Shown one piece after another: positions 11,413 through 21,619 of a stretch of DNA of 41,084 nucleotides. Position 1 is the first letter of the stretch. Every line of letters starts with the position of its first letter. Below the pieces are notes generated by a model. The model searched no databases. It saw nothing but the letters and a program-made list of their open reading frames with translations, and was not told the origin of the DNA. The position numbers and the translations under genes were made by a program. The DNA comes from Deltaproteobacteria bacterium (lineage in GTDB: Bacteria > Desulfobacterota > Desulfobulbia > Desulfobulbales > BM004): NCBI GenBank assembly GCA_020346205.1, contig CP070776.1, positions 1,376,439 through 1,417,522 on the forward strand. The letters are read 5' to 3'.

Positions 11413-11886
11413 ATGCCCAGGCGTAAGATTACAGAAAAACGTGCCATTGATCCTGATCCTCGCTATAACAGCGTATTGGTAAGCAAGTTTACTAATGGGA
11501 TTATGGAGCGAGGTAAAAGAAGCGTGGCCCAGAAAATTTTTTACGGAGCCATGGACATAATTGAGCAGCAGGTTACTGATGCTGAACCGATTATGGTTTT
11601 TGACAAGGCCATGGAGATGGTGCGGCCAAAAGTTGAAGTAAAGTCCAGGCGTGTTGGTGGTGCAACCTATCAGGTGCCAGTTGAAGTACGGCCTGAAAGA
11701 AGGAATGCCCTGGCAATAAGGTGGATAATCAGTTTTGCTAAAGCACGTTCAGGAAAAACAATGTCAGAGAAACTGGCGGCTGAATTACTTGATGCCTATA
11801 ATGAACGTGGCGGTTCGGTTAAGAAGCGTGACGATACTCACCGTATGGCAGAAGCCAACAAGGCCTTTGCTCACTACAGGTGGTAA
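11413..11886 (+). CDS. rpsG: 30S ribosomal protein S7
   Basis: S7 nucleates assembly of the 30S head and contacts E-site tRNA; in E. coli it also represses the str operon. The product has 157 residues, beginning MPRRK and ending AHYRW, with the conserved block [12 protein letters not shown] near residues 81-92. A strong AGGAGG at 11398-11403 precedes the ATG. The C-terminal end matches the short form, without the E. coli K-12 extension. The 153-base gap to fusA may hold an internal promoter. Confidence 0.98.
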   Translation: MPRRKITEKRAIDPDPRYNSVLVSKFTNGIMERGKRSVAQKIFYGAMDIIEQQVTDAEPIMVFDKAMEMVRPKVEVKSRRVGGATYQVPVEVRPERRNALAIRWIISFAKARSGKTMSEKLAAELLDAYNERGGSVKKRDDTHRMAEANKAFAHYRW

Positions 11887-11921
11887 GATATATTAAATTA
11901 TCTTCAGTTGAATTTAGGGAA

Positions 11922-11950
11922 TTGACAAAAGGCTTGGCTTAGAGTAAAAA
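11922..11950 (+). promoter_or_regulatory. Candidate internal promoter upstream of fusA
   Basis: TTGACA (11922-11927), a 17-base spacer and TAAAAA (11945-11950, four of six matches) lie in the rpsG-fusA gap. The -35 and the spacing are ideal but the -10 is weak. EF-G and EF-Tu are needed in excess over ribosomal proteins, so an internal promoter here would make sense (inference). Confidence 0.35.
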
Positions 11951-12039
11951 GGGCCACCTTTTGACTGGCTTTGGAAACGGTGTCTCGGCTAATCAATTAA
12001 CTTCAGAAAGGAAATTTAACTTGAGGAAAGTGAGAAACC

Positions 12040-14118
12040 GTGGCAGCCGATTTTCCTCTTGCCAAGCTTCGAAATATTGGGATTATGGCCCATATCGATG
12101 CTGGCAAGACCACTACAACAGAGAGGATTTTATACTATACTGGTCGCTCTTATAAAATGGGCGAGGTCCATGAAGGCACTGCAGTCATGGACTGGATGGA
12201 ACAGGAACAGGAACGCGGCATCACAATTACTTCAGCCGCTACAACCTGTACCTGGCATGACCATAAGATAAATATAATAGATACCCCAGGGCATGTGGAT
12301 TTCACCATTGAGGTGGAACGCAGTCTCAGGGTGCTTGATGGCGCAATAGCCGTCTTTTGTGCGGTTGGCGGGGTTGAACCCCAGTCTGAAACCGTATGGC
12401 GACAAGCCGATCATTATCATGTTCCGCGCATTGCTTATGTGAATAAGATGGATCGCATAGGCGCAGATTATTGGAACTGCGTGGAAATGATGAGAGAGCG
12501 GCTCGGTGCCAACCCACTTCCGGTTCAGATCCCGGTTGGAAGTGAAGCCAGCTTTATGGGGGTTATAGACCTCATAAAAGAAAAAATGCTGGTTTTCGAC
12601 GAAGAGTCGAAGGGATTGCAATATACAGAAGAAGATATTCCTGAAGAGTTCACCGAGGAATCTTCGGCCGTCCGTATGACGCTCCTCGAGAAGTTGGCCG
12701 ACTTCGATGAGGAGGTCATGGAAAAATACTTGGAAGAACAGCCGGTATCTGCCGATGTGATTCACAAGGCAATTAGGAACGCGACGCTCAAACTGCAATT
12801 GGTACCTGTACTCTGCGGCAGCGCTTTTAAGAACAAAGGAGTACAACCCCTGCTTGATGCAGTGATTGCCTATTTGCCATCGCCTTTGGATGTACCACCG
12901 GTACAGGGGCTCAACAACAATGATGAGGTTGAGACACGCGAGGCAAGTGAGTCGGAAAAATTTTGCGGATTGGCCTTTAAAATTGTTTCGGACCCCTTTG
13001 TGGGAAACTTGGCATTTCTCAGGGTTTATTCTGGAATTCTGAAAGTTGGCAGCCAGGTGTACAATCCGGTAAAACGGAAAAAAGAAAAGATCGGCAGGAT
13101 CGTTAAACTGCATGCCAGCAAAAGGGAAGAGGTTCAGTCAATCTCTGCCGGAGACATTGGAGCTCTTGTTGGACCGCGGTTTACCACTACCGGGGATACC
13201 CTCTGTCAATCAGGGGATTCAATTCGGCTCGAGACTATGGATTTTCCTGAACCGGTTATATCCATTGCCATTGAGCCGAAGAGCAAGGCAGACGAAGAGA
13301 AACTTCGGGAAAGCCTTGACAAGATAGAAAAAGAAGACCCGTCGTTTCATGTTAAGACGGATGAAGATACAGGCCAGACAATACTATCAGGGATGGGGGA
13401 GTTGCACCTTGAAGTAATTGTTGATCGTCTGGTCCGGGAATTTAAGGTGGCAGCCAATATCGGCAAACCACAGGTGGCCTTCAAGGAATCTATCAAGGCA
13501 CCCGGTAAAGCTGAAGGCAAGTTTGAAGTTCTGGCTGCAGGGAAACAGCAGTATGGGCATGTCTGGCTTGAACTTGAGCCGGCACCACGGGGAGCGGGAT
13601 TTAGTTTTGAGAGCCGCATAACCGCAGATAAAGTCCCGACGCAGTTTCTAGAGGCCATCCAGCGTGGAGTCAAGGACAGTCTTGATTCTGGCCCCTTGAT
13701 AGGTTTTCCGCTGGTTGATCTGAATGTAGCACTGGTTGATGGCTCTTACCACGAGGAAGACTCAACTGAAATGGCTTTTGGGGTTGCAGCAACCATGGCC
13801 ATGCGAAAGGGGGCAGCTGAGGCAAGCCCCATACTTCTTGAACCTATAATGGATCTGGAAGTGATTGTGCCTGATGAGTATCTCGGTGATGTGATGAGTG
13901 ACCTCAACAGTAAGCAGGCCAAGATTAATGGTGTTGAGAGCCGTCACAATTATCAGGTTGTAAAGGCGCATGTGCCGCTGGCTGAAATGTTTGGTTACTC
14001 AACAGATTTACGGTCAGCCACCCAGGGAAGAGCAACGTTCACCATGCAGTTCTCGTCCTATGACAGGGTGCCGGAGAATAAAGCAGAAAGGATCATCCAC
14101 CGGATACGGGGGATTTGA
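12040..14118 (+). CDS. fusA: Elongation factor G
   Basis: EF-G is the GTPase that drives tRNA-mRNA translocation and, with RRF, ribosome recycling. The product has 692 residues, a standard EF-G length. G motifs are intact: AHIDAGKT (17-24), DTPGHVDFT and NKMDR. Domains II to V follow, ending in the typical EF-G C-terminus with [19 protein letters not shown]. The start is a GTG at 12040, giving [15 protein letters not shown]; a GAGG at 12023-12026 is rather far upstream. It lies between rpsG and tuf as in most bacteria. I see no sign that it is a specialised EF-G2 paralogue. Confidence 0.97.
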   Translation: MAADFPLAKLRNIGIMAHIDAGKTTTTERILYYTGRSYKMGEVHEGTAVMDWMEQEQERGITITSAATTCTWHDHKINIIDTPGHVDFTIEVERSLRVLDGAIAVFCAVGGVEPQSETVWRQADHYHVPRIAYVNKMDRIGADYWNCVEMMRERLGANPLPVQIPVGSEASFMGVIDLIKEKMLVFDEESKGLQYTEEDIPEEFTEESSAVRMTLLEKLADFDEEVMEKYLEEQPVSADVIHKAIRNATLKLQLVPVLCGSAFKNKGVQPLLDAVIAYLPSPLDVPPVQGLNNNDEVETREASESEKFCGLAFKIVSDPFVGNLAFLRVYSGILKVGSQVYNPVKRKKEKIGRIVKLHASKREEVQSISAGDIGALVGPRFTTTGDTLCQSGDSIRLETMDFPEPVISIAIEPKSKADEEKLRESLDKIEKEDPSFHVKTDEDTGQTILSGMGELHLEVIVDRLVREFKVAANIGKPQVAFKESIKAPGKAEGKFEVLAAGKQQYGHVWLELEPAPRGAGFSFESRITADKVPTQFLEAIQRGVKDSLDSGPLIGFPLVDLNVALVDGSYHEEDSTEMAFGVAATMAMRKGAAEASPILLEPIMDLEVIVPDEYLGDVMSDLNSKQAKINGVESRHNYQVVKAHVPLAEMFGYSTDLRSATQGRATFTMQFSSYDRVPENKAERIIHRIRGI

Positions 14119-14202
14119 TATAAAGAAAAAATAATTTAGGAAATTGCAGGAAGCATAATAACAGTAAAAGATATTTGAGTATTAGAATTGGGGGTATAGA
14201 AA

Positions 14203-15393
14203 ATGGCAAAGGAGAAATTTGAGCGAACGAAACCGCATGTAAACGTAGGCACGATTGGTCATATCGATCATGGCAAGACTACGTTGACCGCCGCAATCAC
14301 CCGTGTATTGTCGACCAAGGGTCAGGCAGATTTTACAGCCTTTGACGAGATAGACAAGGCACCTGAGGAGAAAGAGCGTGGCATCACAATTGCCACAGCG
14401 CACGTAGAGTACGAGACAGATTCTCGTCATTATGCCCATGTTGACTGTCCCGGTCACGCTGACTACATCAAGAACATGATCACTGGTGCAGCACAGATGG
14501 ACGGTGCGATTCTTGTAGTTGGTGCCGATGACGGTCCCATGCCTCAGACACGTGAGCACATTCTTCTGGCCCGCCAGGTAGGTGTCCCTGCCATCGTAGT
14601 ATTTTTGAACAAGTGCGACATGGTAGACGACCCTGAGCTGATCGAGCTAGTGGACATGGAGCTGCGTGAACTCTTGGATAAATATGAGTTTCCTGGCGAC
14701 GACACCCCGATCATCCAGGGCAGCGCTTTGCAGGCTTTGGAGAATCCGGAAGACGAAGCCAAGACCAAGTGCATCTTTGAGTTGATGGATGCGGTTGACT
14801 CTTTCATTCCCGAACCTAAGCGTGATGTAGACAAGCCGTTTCTGATGCCTGTCGAGGATGTTTTCTCTATTTCAGGCCGCGGTACAGTTGCCACCGGTCG
14901 TGTAGAGCGTGGCGTTGTCAAGGTAGGCGAGGAAGTAGAGGTAGTCGGTATCAAGGATACCCAGAAGACAACGGTTACCGGAGTTGAGATGTTCCGCAAG
15001 CTTTTAGACCAGGGTCAGGCCGGCGACAACATCGGAGCCCTTCTCCGCGGTATCAAGCGTGAGGAGATTGAGCGCGGCCAGGTATTGGCAGCACCCGGTT
15101 CCATAACGCCGCATACGAAGTTTAAGGCCGAGTGCTATATATTGACAAAAGAGGAAGGTGGTCGTCATACACCGTTCTTCAACGGTTATCGTCCACAGTT
15201 TTACTTCCGTACCACAGACGTGACCGGAGTAGTAACGTTGCCCGAGGGAGTAGAGATGGTAATGCCCGGCGACAACGTAACGGTTGAAGGCACCCTGATC
15301 ACACCAATCGCCATGGAGAAAGAACTCCGCTTTGCAATCCGTGAAGGTGGCCGTACGGTTGGTGCAGGTGTTATCAGCGAAATTATCGAATAG
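14203..15393 (+). CDS. tuf: Elongation factor Tu
   Basis: EF-Tu delivers aminoacyl-tRNA to the ribosome. The product has 396 residues with the P-loop GHIDHGKT (19-26), DCPGHADY and NKCD, and the complete three-domain sequence ending [11 protein letters not shown]. The ribosome site is GGGGGT upstream of the ATG. Codon use differs from its neighbours: by hand count about 20 of 37 valines are GTA, and arginine is almost all CGT/CGC with no AGA/AGG, whereas adjacent genes use AGG and GTT/GTG freely. rpsJ begins only 14 bases after the stop, joining the str and S10 blocks. Confidence 0.98.
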   Translation: MAKEKFERTKPHVNVGTIGHIDHGKTTLTAAITRVLSTKGQADFTAFDEIDKAPEEKERGITIATAHVEYETDSRHYAHVDCPGHADYIKNMITGAAQMDGAILVVGADDGPMPQTREHILLARQVGVPAIVVFLNKCDMVDDPELIELVDMELRELLDKYEFPGDDTPIIQGSALQALENPEDEAKTKCIFELMDAVDSFIPEPKRDVDKPFLMPVEDVFSISGRGTVATGRVERGVVKVGEEVEVVGIKDTQKTTVTGVEMFRKLLDQGQAGDNIGALLRGIKREEIERGQVLAAPGSITPHTKFKAECYILTKEEGGRHTPFFNGYRPQFYFRTTDVTGVVTLPEGVEMVMPGDNVTVEGTLITPIAMEKELRFAIREGGRTVGAGVISEIIE

Positions 15394-15407
15394 GAAAATA
15401 AACGATC

Positions 15408-15722
15408 ATGGTTACAGCCGATAAAATCAGAATAAAGCTTAAGGGGTATGATCACAAGTTGTTGGATCAGTCCACCAGGGAAATTGTAGAGACGGCAAAG
15501 CGTACCGGTGCTACAGTAGCCGGTCCCATACCCATGCCGACGACAATCAACAAGTTTTGTGTTCTGCGTTCACCGCATGTGGACAAGAAATCCCGGGAGC
15601 AGTTTGAAATGCGTACGCATCGTCGTCTGCTTGATATCCTGGAACCGACACAACAGACAATTGACTCCCTGATGAAGTTGGAACTATCTGCTGGTGTAGA
15701 TGTAGAGATCAAACTGCCGTAG
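15408..15722 (+). CDS. rpsJ: 30S ribosomal protein S10
   Basis: S10 belongs to the 30S head and, as NusE, to transcription antitermination complexes with NusB. The product has 104 residues and contains the conserved loop [12 protein letters not shown] and the block [20 protein letters not shown]. The ATG at 15408 has only a modest AGGA about 12 bases upstream, and the tuf stop is 14 bases away, so translational coupling to tuf is likely. There is no room for the E. coli-type L4-binding S10 leader. Confidence 0.97.
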   Translation: MVTADKIRIKLKGYDHKLLDQSTREIVETAKRTGATVAGPIPMPTTINKFCVLRSPHVDKKSREQFEMRTHRRLLDILEPTQQTIDSLMKLELSAGVDVEIKLP

Positions 15723-15736
15723 CTAAAGGTATGATT

Positions 15737-15765
15737 CCGGGGTTTGCTGGAAATATGACCCCCGG
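15737..15765 (+). other. Hairpin in the rpsJ-rplC gap
   Basis: CCGGGG (15737-15742) pairs with CCCCGG (15760-15765) across a 17-base loop, in an 85-base gap. No T run follows, so it is not a canonical terminator. It could be a processing site or a weak translational control element upstream of rplC; the sequence alone does not decide. Confidence 0.35.
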
Positions 15766-15807
15766 TTGCTAACCAGTTAAATTTTACAGAAGTGAGTGTA
15801 CAGTATA

Positions 15808-16437
15808 ATGCCGAATACAATGGGATTGCTGGGTAAGAAAATTGGAATGACCAGAATCTACTCTGAGCAGGGTCAAGCTATACCTGTGACAGTTATAGAG
15901 GCAGGTCCTTGCGTGGTTCTTCAGAAAAAGACTGAGGCCAAAGAAGGCTATAATGCCATTCAGGTTGGTTTTGGACCCAAGAAAGAAGCACGGATGAACA
16001 AGCCACAGTCCGGTCATTGCAAGGCTGCCGGTAAAGGCGGATTTTATCATATAAAGGAATTCAGGGTTACTGATCCTGAGGCTTATGAGCTTGGCCAGGA
16101 AATTCAGCTTGCTGAATTGGTAAAGATCGGTGACGAGGTTCATATCAGCGGCAAGAGCAAGGGGCGCGGCTTCCAAGGTGTTATAAAAAGATACGGCTTC
16201 AAGGGCGGCAGAAAGACCCATGGTTCAATGTTTCACAGGCGACCAGGATCTATTGGCTGCTCCGCCTGGCCGAGCCGCGTTATTAAAGGCAAGAAGATGC
16301 CCGGCCGCATGGGAAATGAACTGTTAACCACAAAGAACTTAACCGTGATTGATGTTCGTGCAGATGAGAATATCATGCTGGTTAAAGGATCTGTTCCCGG
16401 TGCCAAAGAGGGACTTTTGCAGATCTACACTAAATAA
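15808..16437 (+). CDS. rplC: 50S ribosomal protein L3
   Basis: L3 is an early assembly protein whose extension reaches the peptidyl transferase centre. The product has 209 residues, the E. coli length. It starts [16 protein letters not shown] and carries the L3 signature region [17 protein letters not shown] and the HRRPGSIG segment. Possible starts are GTG at 15796, ATG at 15808 and ATG at 15820; I prefer 15808 on length and on the GTGAG region upstream. rplD follows after 39 bases. Confidence 0.95.
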   Translation: MPNTMGLLGKKIGMTRIYSEQGQAIPVTVIEAGPCVVLQKKTEAKEGYNAIQVGFGPKKEARMNKPQSGHCKAAGKGGFYHIKEFRVTDPEAYELGQEIQLAELVKIGDEVHISGKSKGRGFQGVIKRYGFKGGRKTHGSMFHRRPGSIGCSAWPSRVIKGKKMPGRMGNELLTTKNLTVIDVRADENIMLVKGSVPGAKEGLLQIYTK

Positions 16438-16476
16438 AGGGTCAGTCGCTAGGCGGCTGTTTGAGGAGAACTCAAA

Positions 16477-17100
16477 ATGGCAGTAACTGAGGTATATAAT
16501 ACCGAGAATAAAAAGGTTGGAGAGGTTGAGTTGAATGAAGCCCTCTTCGGGCTTGAGGTCAAAAAACACATCCTGCATGATGTTGTAAAAATGCAATTGG
16601 CCAATCGACGGGCTGGTACCGCGAACACCAAGACCAGGACCGAAGTGCGCGGTGGTGGGGCAAAACCCTATCGCCAGAAGGGAACGGGACGGGCTCGTGC
16701 CGGTACAAGAAATTCTCCGCTTTGGCGAGGCGGTGGTGTAACTTTTGGTCCAAAACCAAGAGATTACAGCTATAAACTGCCCAAAAAGGTCCGGAAGCTT
16801 GGAGTACGTATGGCACTGAGTACCAGATTTTCAGAGAATAATATGCTCGTTCTCGATGGTTTTGATCTTGCAGATATCAAGACAAAGAACTTTGTCGAAG
16901 TCATGAAAAAACTCAATATCGAAAACGGGTTGATCGTTACTCCTGAAAAAAACGAAAATCTGGAAAAATCCTCCCGCAACGTACAGGGCTTTAAAGTGAT
17001 TCAGGCTGACGGTCTCAATGTTTATGATATTCTGCTGCATCGCCGACTTGTTCTGCTGCAGCCATGCCTGGGTCAACTGGAAGAGAGGTTGTTGTCATGA
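16477..17100 (+). CDS. rplD: 50S ribosomal protein L4
   Basis: L4 lines the nascent-peptide tunnel. The product has 207 residues. The central extended loop, with [19 protein letters not shown] near residues 65-85, includes the region mutated in macrolide-resistant strains elsewhere and looks wild type. The ribosome site is GAGGAG just before the ATG. The stop codon overlaps the rplW start (ATGA at 17097-17100), so L4 and L23 are translationally coupled. In E. coli L4 represses its operon through a leader, which is absent here. Confidence 0.97.
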   Translation: MAVTEVYNTENKKVGEVELNEALFGLEVKKHILHDVVKMQLANRRAGTANTKTRTEVRGGGAKPYRQKGTGRARAGTRNSPLWRGGGVTFGPKPRDYSYKLPKKVRKLGVRMALSTRFSENNMLVLDGFDLADIKTKNFVEVMKKLNIENGLIVTPEKNENLEKSSRNVQGFKVIQADGLNVYDILLHRRLVLLQPCLGQLEERLLS

Positions 17101-17381
17101 ATAAATACAATGTAATAAAGGGCCCCTGTCTGACTGAAAAGGGAGATCAACTGCAGGAGAATTACGGTAAGGCAGTTATCAAGGTTGACAGGAAAGCCAA
17201 CAAGTTAGAGATAAAGGAAGCTGTAGAGCAAATTTTCAATGTCAAGGTTGCCACTGTCAGGACTTCAAAAGTTAAAGGCAAACTGAAGAGAGTTGGAAGA
17301 CACATGGGCCGGACACCTGATTGGAAAAAGGCTTATATCACTCTGAAGGAAGGTTCGATTAATTTTCTTGATGAGTTATAG
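17097..17381 (+). CDS. rplW: 50S ribosomal protein L23
   Basis: L23 sits at the tunnel exit and docks trigger factor and SRP. The product has 94 residues, [16 protein letters not shown] to the C-terminus, with the typical KVKRVGRHMGRTPDWKKA-like basic loop before the last strand. The start at 17097 overlaps the rplD stop by four bases and gives the normal family N-terminus; the same frame is open upstream inside rplD, but an earlier start is unlikely. A 125-base gap follows before rplB, without a convincing signal. Confidence 0.96.
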   Translation: MNKYNVIKGPCLTEKGDQLQENYGKAVIKVDRKANKLEIKEAVEQIFNVKVATVRTSKVKGKLKRVGRHMGRTPDWKKAYITLKEGSINFLDEL

Positions 17382-17506
17382 GGGATTTCTGGAAAAAAGA
17401 CGTCCAACCTGGTTAGGAACGGCAGGACTTTTTCCTTTACTAACTAGGCAAACAGCCTCAGCCATGGGGCGAGAATTACAGTAGTTGAAAATTATCGGGG
17501 TTACAA

Positions 17507-18328
17507 ATGGCTATTAAAACATATAAACCAACATCACCAGGGAAACGGAACCACGTTTCAATTATCAATCCTGAACTTTCCAAGGGGAGACCCGAGAAAA
17601 GTCTGGTCAGGAAATTAAATAATTCCGGTGGCAGGAACAATAATGGTCGAATTACCTCCCGCCATATTGGTGGAGGTCATAAGAGGAAATACCGGGTGAT
17701 TGACTTCAAGCGCAACAAGGTTGATATCCCGGCAAAGGTAGCTGCCATTGAATACGATCCAAATCGTTCAGCCAATATTGCCCTGCTTTTTTATTCTGAT
17801 GGGGAAAAGAGATATATCCTCTCTCCGGCCGGTATTAAAGTAGGTGATACTATTGAGGCTGGCGACAAGGTGGATATCAAGGCTGGAAACTGTCTGGCCA
17901 TGGGGAACATACCGTTAGGTACCATTATCCATAATATTGAAATGAAAATTGGCAAGGGAGCCCAGCTTGTAAGAAGTGCCGGCACCTCTGCCCAGTTGAT
18001 GGCTAAAGAAGGCGACTATGTTCTGGTCAAACTGCCCTCCGGTGAAGTGCGGCGATTTCATAAAAAATGCAGAGCCTGTATTGGACAGATCGGTAATGCC
18101 GAGCATGAAAGCCAGAAGTTAGGCAAAGCCGGTCGTACACGTTGGAAGGGCAGGCGCCCAAGGGTGCGTGGTGTGGCCATGAACCCGGTTGATCATCCCA
18201 TGGGCGGTGGCGAAGGAAAGAGCTCAGGTGGACGGCATCCATGTACACCATGGGGTTTCCCGACCAAGGGTTATAAGACGAGAGGGAGGAAACCCTCCGA
18301 TAAGTATATTGTTAAAAAGAGGTCATAA
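17507..18328 (+). CDS. rplB: 50S ribosomal protein L2
   Basis: L2 supports the peptidyl transferase centre and subunit joining. The product has 273 residues, the usual length. The strongly conserved C-terminal loop contains [13 protein letters not shown], in which H230 corresponds to the functionally important His229 of E. coli (numbered without Met). The start follows TTATCGGGG and gives the canonical [12 protein letters not shown]. rpsS begins 22 bases after the stop. Confidence 0.98.
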   Translation: MAIKTYKPTSPGKRNHVSIINPELSKGRPEKSLVRKLNNSGGRNNNGRITSRHIGGGHKRKYRVIDFKRNKVDIPAKVAAIEYDPNRSANIALLFYSDGEKRYILSPAGIKVGDTIEAGDKVDIKAGNCLAMGNIPLGTIIHNIEMKIGKGAQLVRSAGTSAQLMAKEGDYVLVKLPSGEVRRFHKKCRACIGQIGNAEHESQKLGKAGRTRWKGRRPRVRGVAMNPVDHPMGGGEGKSSGGRHPCTPWGFPTKGYKTRGRKPSDKYIVKKRS

Positions 18329-18350
18329 GACTGTTTAGGGGGTAGTAAAA

Positions 18351-18626
18351 GTGGCTCGTTCTGTGAAAAAAGGTCCATTTGTTGATGACCATCTCATGAA
18401 AAAAGTACAGCAGGCCAGGGAAAGCAAATCACGAAAGGTGATCAAGACCTGGTCACGCAGGTCTGACATCATACCTGATATGGTTGGTTTGACCTTTGCG
18501 GTACATAACGGCAAAAAATTCGTACCTGTTTTTGTTACCGAAAATATGGTTGGTCACAAGCTGGGCGAGTTCTCACCGACCAGGACTTTTTACAGTCATG
18601 CAGGTGACAGGAAAGGCAAGAAATAA
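18351..18626 (+). CDS. rpsS: 30S ribosomal protein S19
   Basis: S19 lies in the 30S head next to S13 and near A-site tRNA. The product has 91 residues, starting [15 protein letters not shown] and containing [13 protein letters not shown]. The start is GTG, with a strong AGGGGGT upstream. Spacing is 22 bases from rplB and 85 to rplV, in the standard S10 block order. Confidence 0.97.
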   Translation: MARSVKKGPFVDDHLMKKVQQARESKSRKVIKTWSRRSDIIPDMVGLTFAVHNGKKFVPVFVTENMVGHKLGEFSPTRTFYSHAGDRKGKK

Positions 18627-18711
18627 TAGAGCTGTCCAGCATCAAAGTTACCTGAGACTGGAAAGTTTAAGTATTTAAATTGGATTGTAAGAAACAAAAG
18701 GAGTTCACGCC

Positions 18712-19044
18712 ATGGAAGCAAAGGCGGTTGCTCGATTTATCAGGATATCACCCCAAAAAGCCCGTTTAGTGGCAGACGTTGTCAGGGGGCAAGATGTTGA
18801 CAAGGCAATAACCACTCTGCGCTTTATGCCCAAAAAAGGAGCGCAACTCATCAGGAAGGTCATTGAGTCCGCAGTGGCAAATGCGAGCCAGAGTCAGGAA
18901 ATCGATGTTGATACCCTGTACGTAAAGAAGATTTATATTGATGGCGGTCCGATGCTGAAGAGAATCAGGCCGAGAGCCATGGGGCGTGCAAACAGGATAT
19001 TGAAAAGAACAAGCCATATTACGGTTGTTCTTGATGAACAATAA
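18712..19044 (+). CDS. rplV: 50S ribosomal protein L22
   Basis: L22 contacts all 23S domains and its beta-hairpin lines the exit tunnel. The product has 110 residues, beginning MEAKAVARFIRISPQKARLV. The tunnel hairpin region GGPMLKRIRPRAMGRANRI is complete, with no macrolide-type deletion. AGGAG precedes the ATG. It lies between rpsS and rpsC as expected. Confidence 0.97.
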   Translation: MEAKAVARFIRISPQKARLVADVVRGQDVDKAITTLRFMPKKGAQLIRKVIESAVANASQSQEIDVDTLYVKKIYIDGGPMLKRIRPRAMGRANRILKRTSHITVVLDEQ

Positions 19045-19104
19045 TCAGTACGCACTAATTTTAAGGCATTGTCAAAAATAAAATAGAGTAAATGGAGGAA
19101 GATT

Positions 19105-19746
19105 TTGGGTCAGAAAGTTAATCCTATTGGTTTGCGGCTCAACATTACACGGGGCTGGGAATCTACCTGGTATGCTGATAAAGGTTTTGCAAAGTATCTG
19201 CTTGAAGACCAGGAGATCAAGAAATATCTGAAAGAGAGGCTCTTTCATGCAGGTATTGCAAGAATAAATGTGGAAAGGACCGGTGAAAAAGTAAGGGTAA
19301 AACTCCACACCGCAAGACCCGGAATTATTATTGGTAAAAAGGGTGTTGAAATCGAGGCCTTGAAACAGGATCTCGATAAGCTGACCAACAGGGAATCTGT
19401 GATCGACATCCAGGAAGTCCGCAGGCCTGAGGCAGACGCACAATTGGTTGCAGAGAATGTAGCCATGCAGCTTGAGAGGCGCGTTGCTTTTCGTCGTGCA
19501 ATGAAAAAGGCGGTCAACACTGCTCTGCGTTTTGGCGTAAAGGGCATCAAGATATCCTGTGCCGGGCGCCTGGGCGGTGCTGAGATGGCTAGGCGTGAAT
19601 GGTACCGTGAAGGAAGGGTACCTTTGCATACGCTTCGTGCAGATATTGATTATGGCCTGGCCGAGGCAAAAACAACTTACGGTATTATCGGCGTCAAGGT
19701 CTGGATCTTCAAAGGCGAAGTCCTTGATACGGCTGAAGAGGAATAA
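19105..19746 (+). CDS. rpsC: 30S ribosomal protein S3
   Basis: S3 forms part of the mRNA entry channel helicase with S4 and S5. The product has 213 residues with a type II KH domain (GIIIGKKG near residues 73-80) and the C-terminal segment [17 protein letters not shown]. The start is TTG at 19105: the universal [11 protein letters not shown] begins there, GGAGGA lies at 19094-19099, and no ATG or GTG fits. This is one of five 30S genes here that use TTG. Confidence 0.97.
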   Translation: MGQKVNPIGLRLNITRGWESTWYADKGFAKYLLEDQEIKKYLKERLFHAGIARINVERTGEKVRVKLHTARPGIIIGKKGVEIEALKQDLDKLTNRESVIDIQEVRRPEADAQLVAENVAMQLERRVAFRRAMKKAVNTALRFGVKGIKISCAGRLGGAEMARREWYREGRVPLHTLRADIDYGLAEAKTTYGIIGVKVWIFKGEVLDTAEEE

Positions 19747-19806
19747 GAAATTTAGGTTACTGTTAAGCGGCGGAGAATTAAACCTGCTGTAAATTGAGGA
19801 ATACCC

Positions 19807-20223
19807 ATGTTAAGTCCCAAGAAAATTAAATATAGAAAACAGATGAAAGGCCGCATGCGAGGCACGGCCTATCGCGGATCCACCATAAGTTTCGGTGATT
19901 ATGCCCTGAAGGCATTGGAATGTGGACGCATGACCGCTCAGCAGATAGAAGCTGCCCGTATCGCCATTAACAGGACAGTTAAACGTGGCGGTAAAATGTG
20001 GATCAGGGTTTTTCCGGATAAACCTTTGACCAAGAAACCTGCTGAAACCAGGATGGGTAAAGGTAAAGGCAGTCCTGAGCAGTGGGTGGCCCCTATTAAG
20101 CCTGGCCGTATTCTCTATGAGTTGACTGGAGTTGACGAAGAGTTGGCAGTAAAGGCACTGACTCTGGCAGGGAATAAACTTCCTTTTGCCACCAAAGTGA
20201 TCTCAAGGAGAACAACACTATGA
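19807..20223 (+). CDS. rplP: 50S ribosomal protein L16
   Basis: L16 helps place A-site tRNA on the 50S subunit. The product has 138 residues and contains [20 protein letters not shown] and [12 protein letters not shown], the family signatures. GAGGA lies upstream of the ATG. The stop overlaps the rpmC start (ATGA at 20220-20223), which suggests translational coupling of L16 and L29. Confidence 0.97.
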   Translation: MLSPKKIKYRKQMKGRMRGTAYRGSTISFGDYALKALECGRMTAQQIEAARIAINRTVKRGGKMWIRVFPDKPLTKKPAETRMGKGKGSPEQWVAPIKPGRILYELTGVDEELAVKALTLAGNKLPFATKVISRRTTL

Positions 20224-20423
20224 AAGCTAAAGATCTTCGTAATAAACTTCGTGAAATGAGTGATGAGGAGCTTATGGCAAAAGAGCTTGACCTGCAGGAA
20301 GACTACTTCAAGCTGAAGTTCCAGCACGGTGTAGGCCAGTTGGATAATACCGGCAGGCTTAATCAGGTACGCAGGGATATTGCCCGCGTTAAGACAGTCA
20401 GAAATGCCAAGAAAACTGCATAG
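20220..20423 (+). CDS. rpmC: 50S ribosomal protein L29
   Basis: L29 is a small two-helix protein at the tunnel exit beside L23. The product has 67 residues, with [10 protein letters not shown] and the signature [15 protein letters not shown] followed by the [10 protein letters not shown] helix. It overlaps the rplP stop by four bases. AAGGAG at the end of rplP provides the ribosome site. rpsQ follows after 46 bases. Confidence 0.96.
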   Translation: MKAKDLRNKLREMSDEELMAKELDLQEDYFKLKFQHGVGQLDNTGRLNQVRRDIARVKTVRNAKKTA

Positions 20424-20469
20424 TTTAGATCTTACTGACTCTGCTTTGAATACTTTAGGAATATGACAG

Positions 20470-20730
20470 ATGAGTGAAACAAAAATAGCACGTAAAACAA
20501 AAATCGGTTCAGTGATCAGCAACAAGATGGACAAGAGTGTCGTGGTTCAAGTTGATCGCCGAATTCGCCACAAACTGTATGGCAAGTTTATACGCAAGAG
20601 CGTCAAATATATGGCGGATGATCCCAACAATGTCTGTAATATTGGCGACGTGGTCTTGATTGAAGAGTGCAGGCCGCTGAGCAAGAACAAGCGTTGGCGT
20701 GTGCGCTCGGTAGTTGAACAGGCCGTCTGA
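20470..20730 (+). CDS. rpsQ: 30S ribosomal protein S17
   Basis: S17 is a primary 16S-binding protein with an OB fold. The product has 86 residues and includes IGSVISNKMDKSVVVQV and the family block GDVVLIEECRPLSKNKRW. It is the last gene of the S10-type block; rplN follows after 100 bases without a terminator, so the spc block is probably co-transcribed (inference). Confidence 0.97.
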   Translation: MSETKIARKTKIGSVISNKMDKSVVVQVDRRIRHKLYGKFIRKSVKYMADDPNNVCNIGDVVLIEECRPLSKNKRWRVRSVVEQAV

Positions 20731-20830
20731 TTTAAACAACAGGCGGGGAATTTAGTTAGGTTAAACGGGAAGCTGCAATAACAGCTTGAAATGAAACAGG
20801 TACACAACCTACTGGTTGTTTGGTGATGCT

Positions 20831-21199
20831 ATGATACAGACAGAAACATTACTTAATGTGGCTGATAACTCCGGAGCGAAAAAGGTACTCTGCATAAGGG
20901 TCCTTGGTGGTACACGACGCCGATATGCAAGGATAGGCGATATCATCGTGGTAACTGTTAAGGAAGCTATTCCTCACTCCAAGGTGAAGAAGGGCGATGT
21001 AATGCGGGCTGTGGTTGTCAGGACCGCTAAGGAGATGAAGCGCTGGGATGACACTTCGGTAAAGTTTGACGAGAACGGAGCCGTGCTTCTTTCTGGCAGT
21101 GGAGACCCTATTGGTACTCGTATATTCGGTCCTGTTGCAAGGGAGCTTCGTGCATTGGGATTTATGAAGATTATTTCTTTGGCCCCGGAAGTTTTATAA
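20831..21199 (+). CDS. rplN: 50S ribosomal protein L14
   Basis: L14 lies at the subunit interface and contacts 16S helix 14. The ATG at 20831 gives exactly 122 residues, the near-universal L14 length, starting [18 protein letters not shown]. The frame is open a little further upstream to 20816 but the extra residues are not family-like. The ribosome site is weak (GGTGAT). It is the first gene of the spc block. Confidence 0.97.
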   Translation: MIQTETLLNVADNSGAKKVLCIRVLGGTRRRYARIGDIIVVTVKEAIPHSKVKKGDVMRAVVVRTAKEMKRWDDTSVKFDENGAVLLSGSGDPIGTRIFGPVARELRALGFMKIISLAPEVL

Positions 21200-21247
21200 T
21201 TGATTGAATGATAAGGCCGGCCGGAATTAAGGCGGGAGGCGGATACT

Positions 21248-21589
21248 ATGCAGCATGGAAAGAACTTTTTAAAAGTTAATGATCAGGTTGAGGTTATTAC
21301 AGGCAAGGATAAAGGCCGTGTCGGTAAGATCATCAGGGTATATAAGAAAAGTGACAAGGCCCTGGTTGAACGTATCAACATGATCAAAAGACATACTAAA
21401 GCAAGGGCTGAAGGCCAGGAAGGCCAGATAGTTGAGAAGGAAGCACCAGTGCATGTATCTAATTTGATGCTTGTATGCCCCAAGTGTACAAATACAGTTC
21501 GTGTGGCCAATAAAACTCTTGATGACGGTTCTAAGGTGCGAATTTGCAAAAAGTGTTCTGAGAGCGTTGAGCCCAGCAAGAAGAAGTAA
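21248..21589 (+). CDS. rplX: 50S ribosomal protein L24, zinc-ribbon form
   Basis: L24 starts 50S assembly. The product has 113 residues with the KOW motif near the N-terminus ([13 protein letters not shown]) and a C-terminal CxxC...CxxC pair: C77, C80, C100, C103. This is the zinc-binding form of L24, seen in part of the bacterial tree; E. coli L24 lacks these cysteines. The ribosome site GGGAGG precedes the ATG. Zinc binding is inferred from the motif. Confidence 0.96.
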   Translation: MQHGKNFLKVNDQVEVITGKDKGRVGKIIRVYKKSDKALVERINMIKRHTKARAEGQEGQIVEKEAPVHVSNLMLVCPKCTNTVRVANKTLDDGSKVRICKKCSESVEPSKKK

Positions 21590-21619
21590 GAAAGAACGCG
21601 TTTAGCGGAGGCGATTTTA

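Noticed and set aside
12232..13113. A 293-codon open frame on the minus strand inside fusA
   Set aside because: It lies wholly antisense to a well-identified gene, has no recognisable domain or ribosome site, and reflects codon bias of the plus strand.
17382..17506. GTCC...GGAC pairing followed by T5 in the rplW-rplB gap as a terminator
   Set aside because: The closing stem is only four bases with a large unpaired interior; too weak to call.
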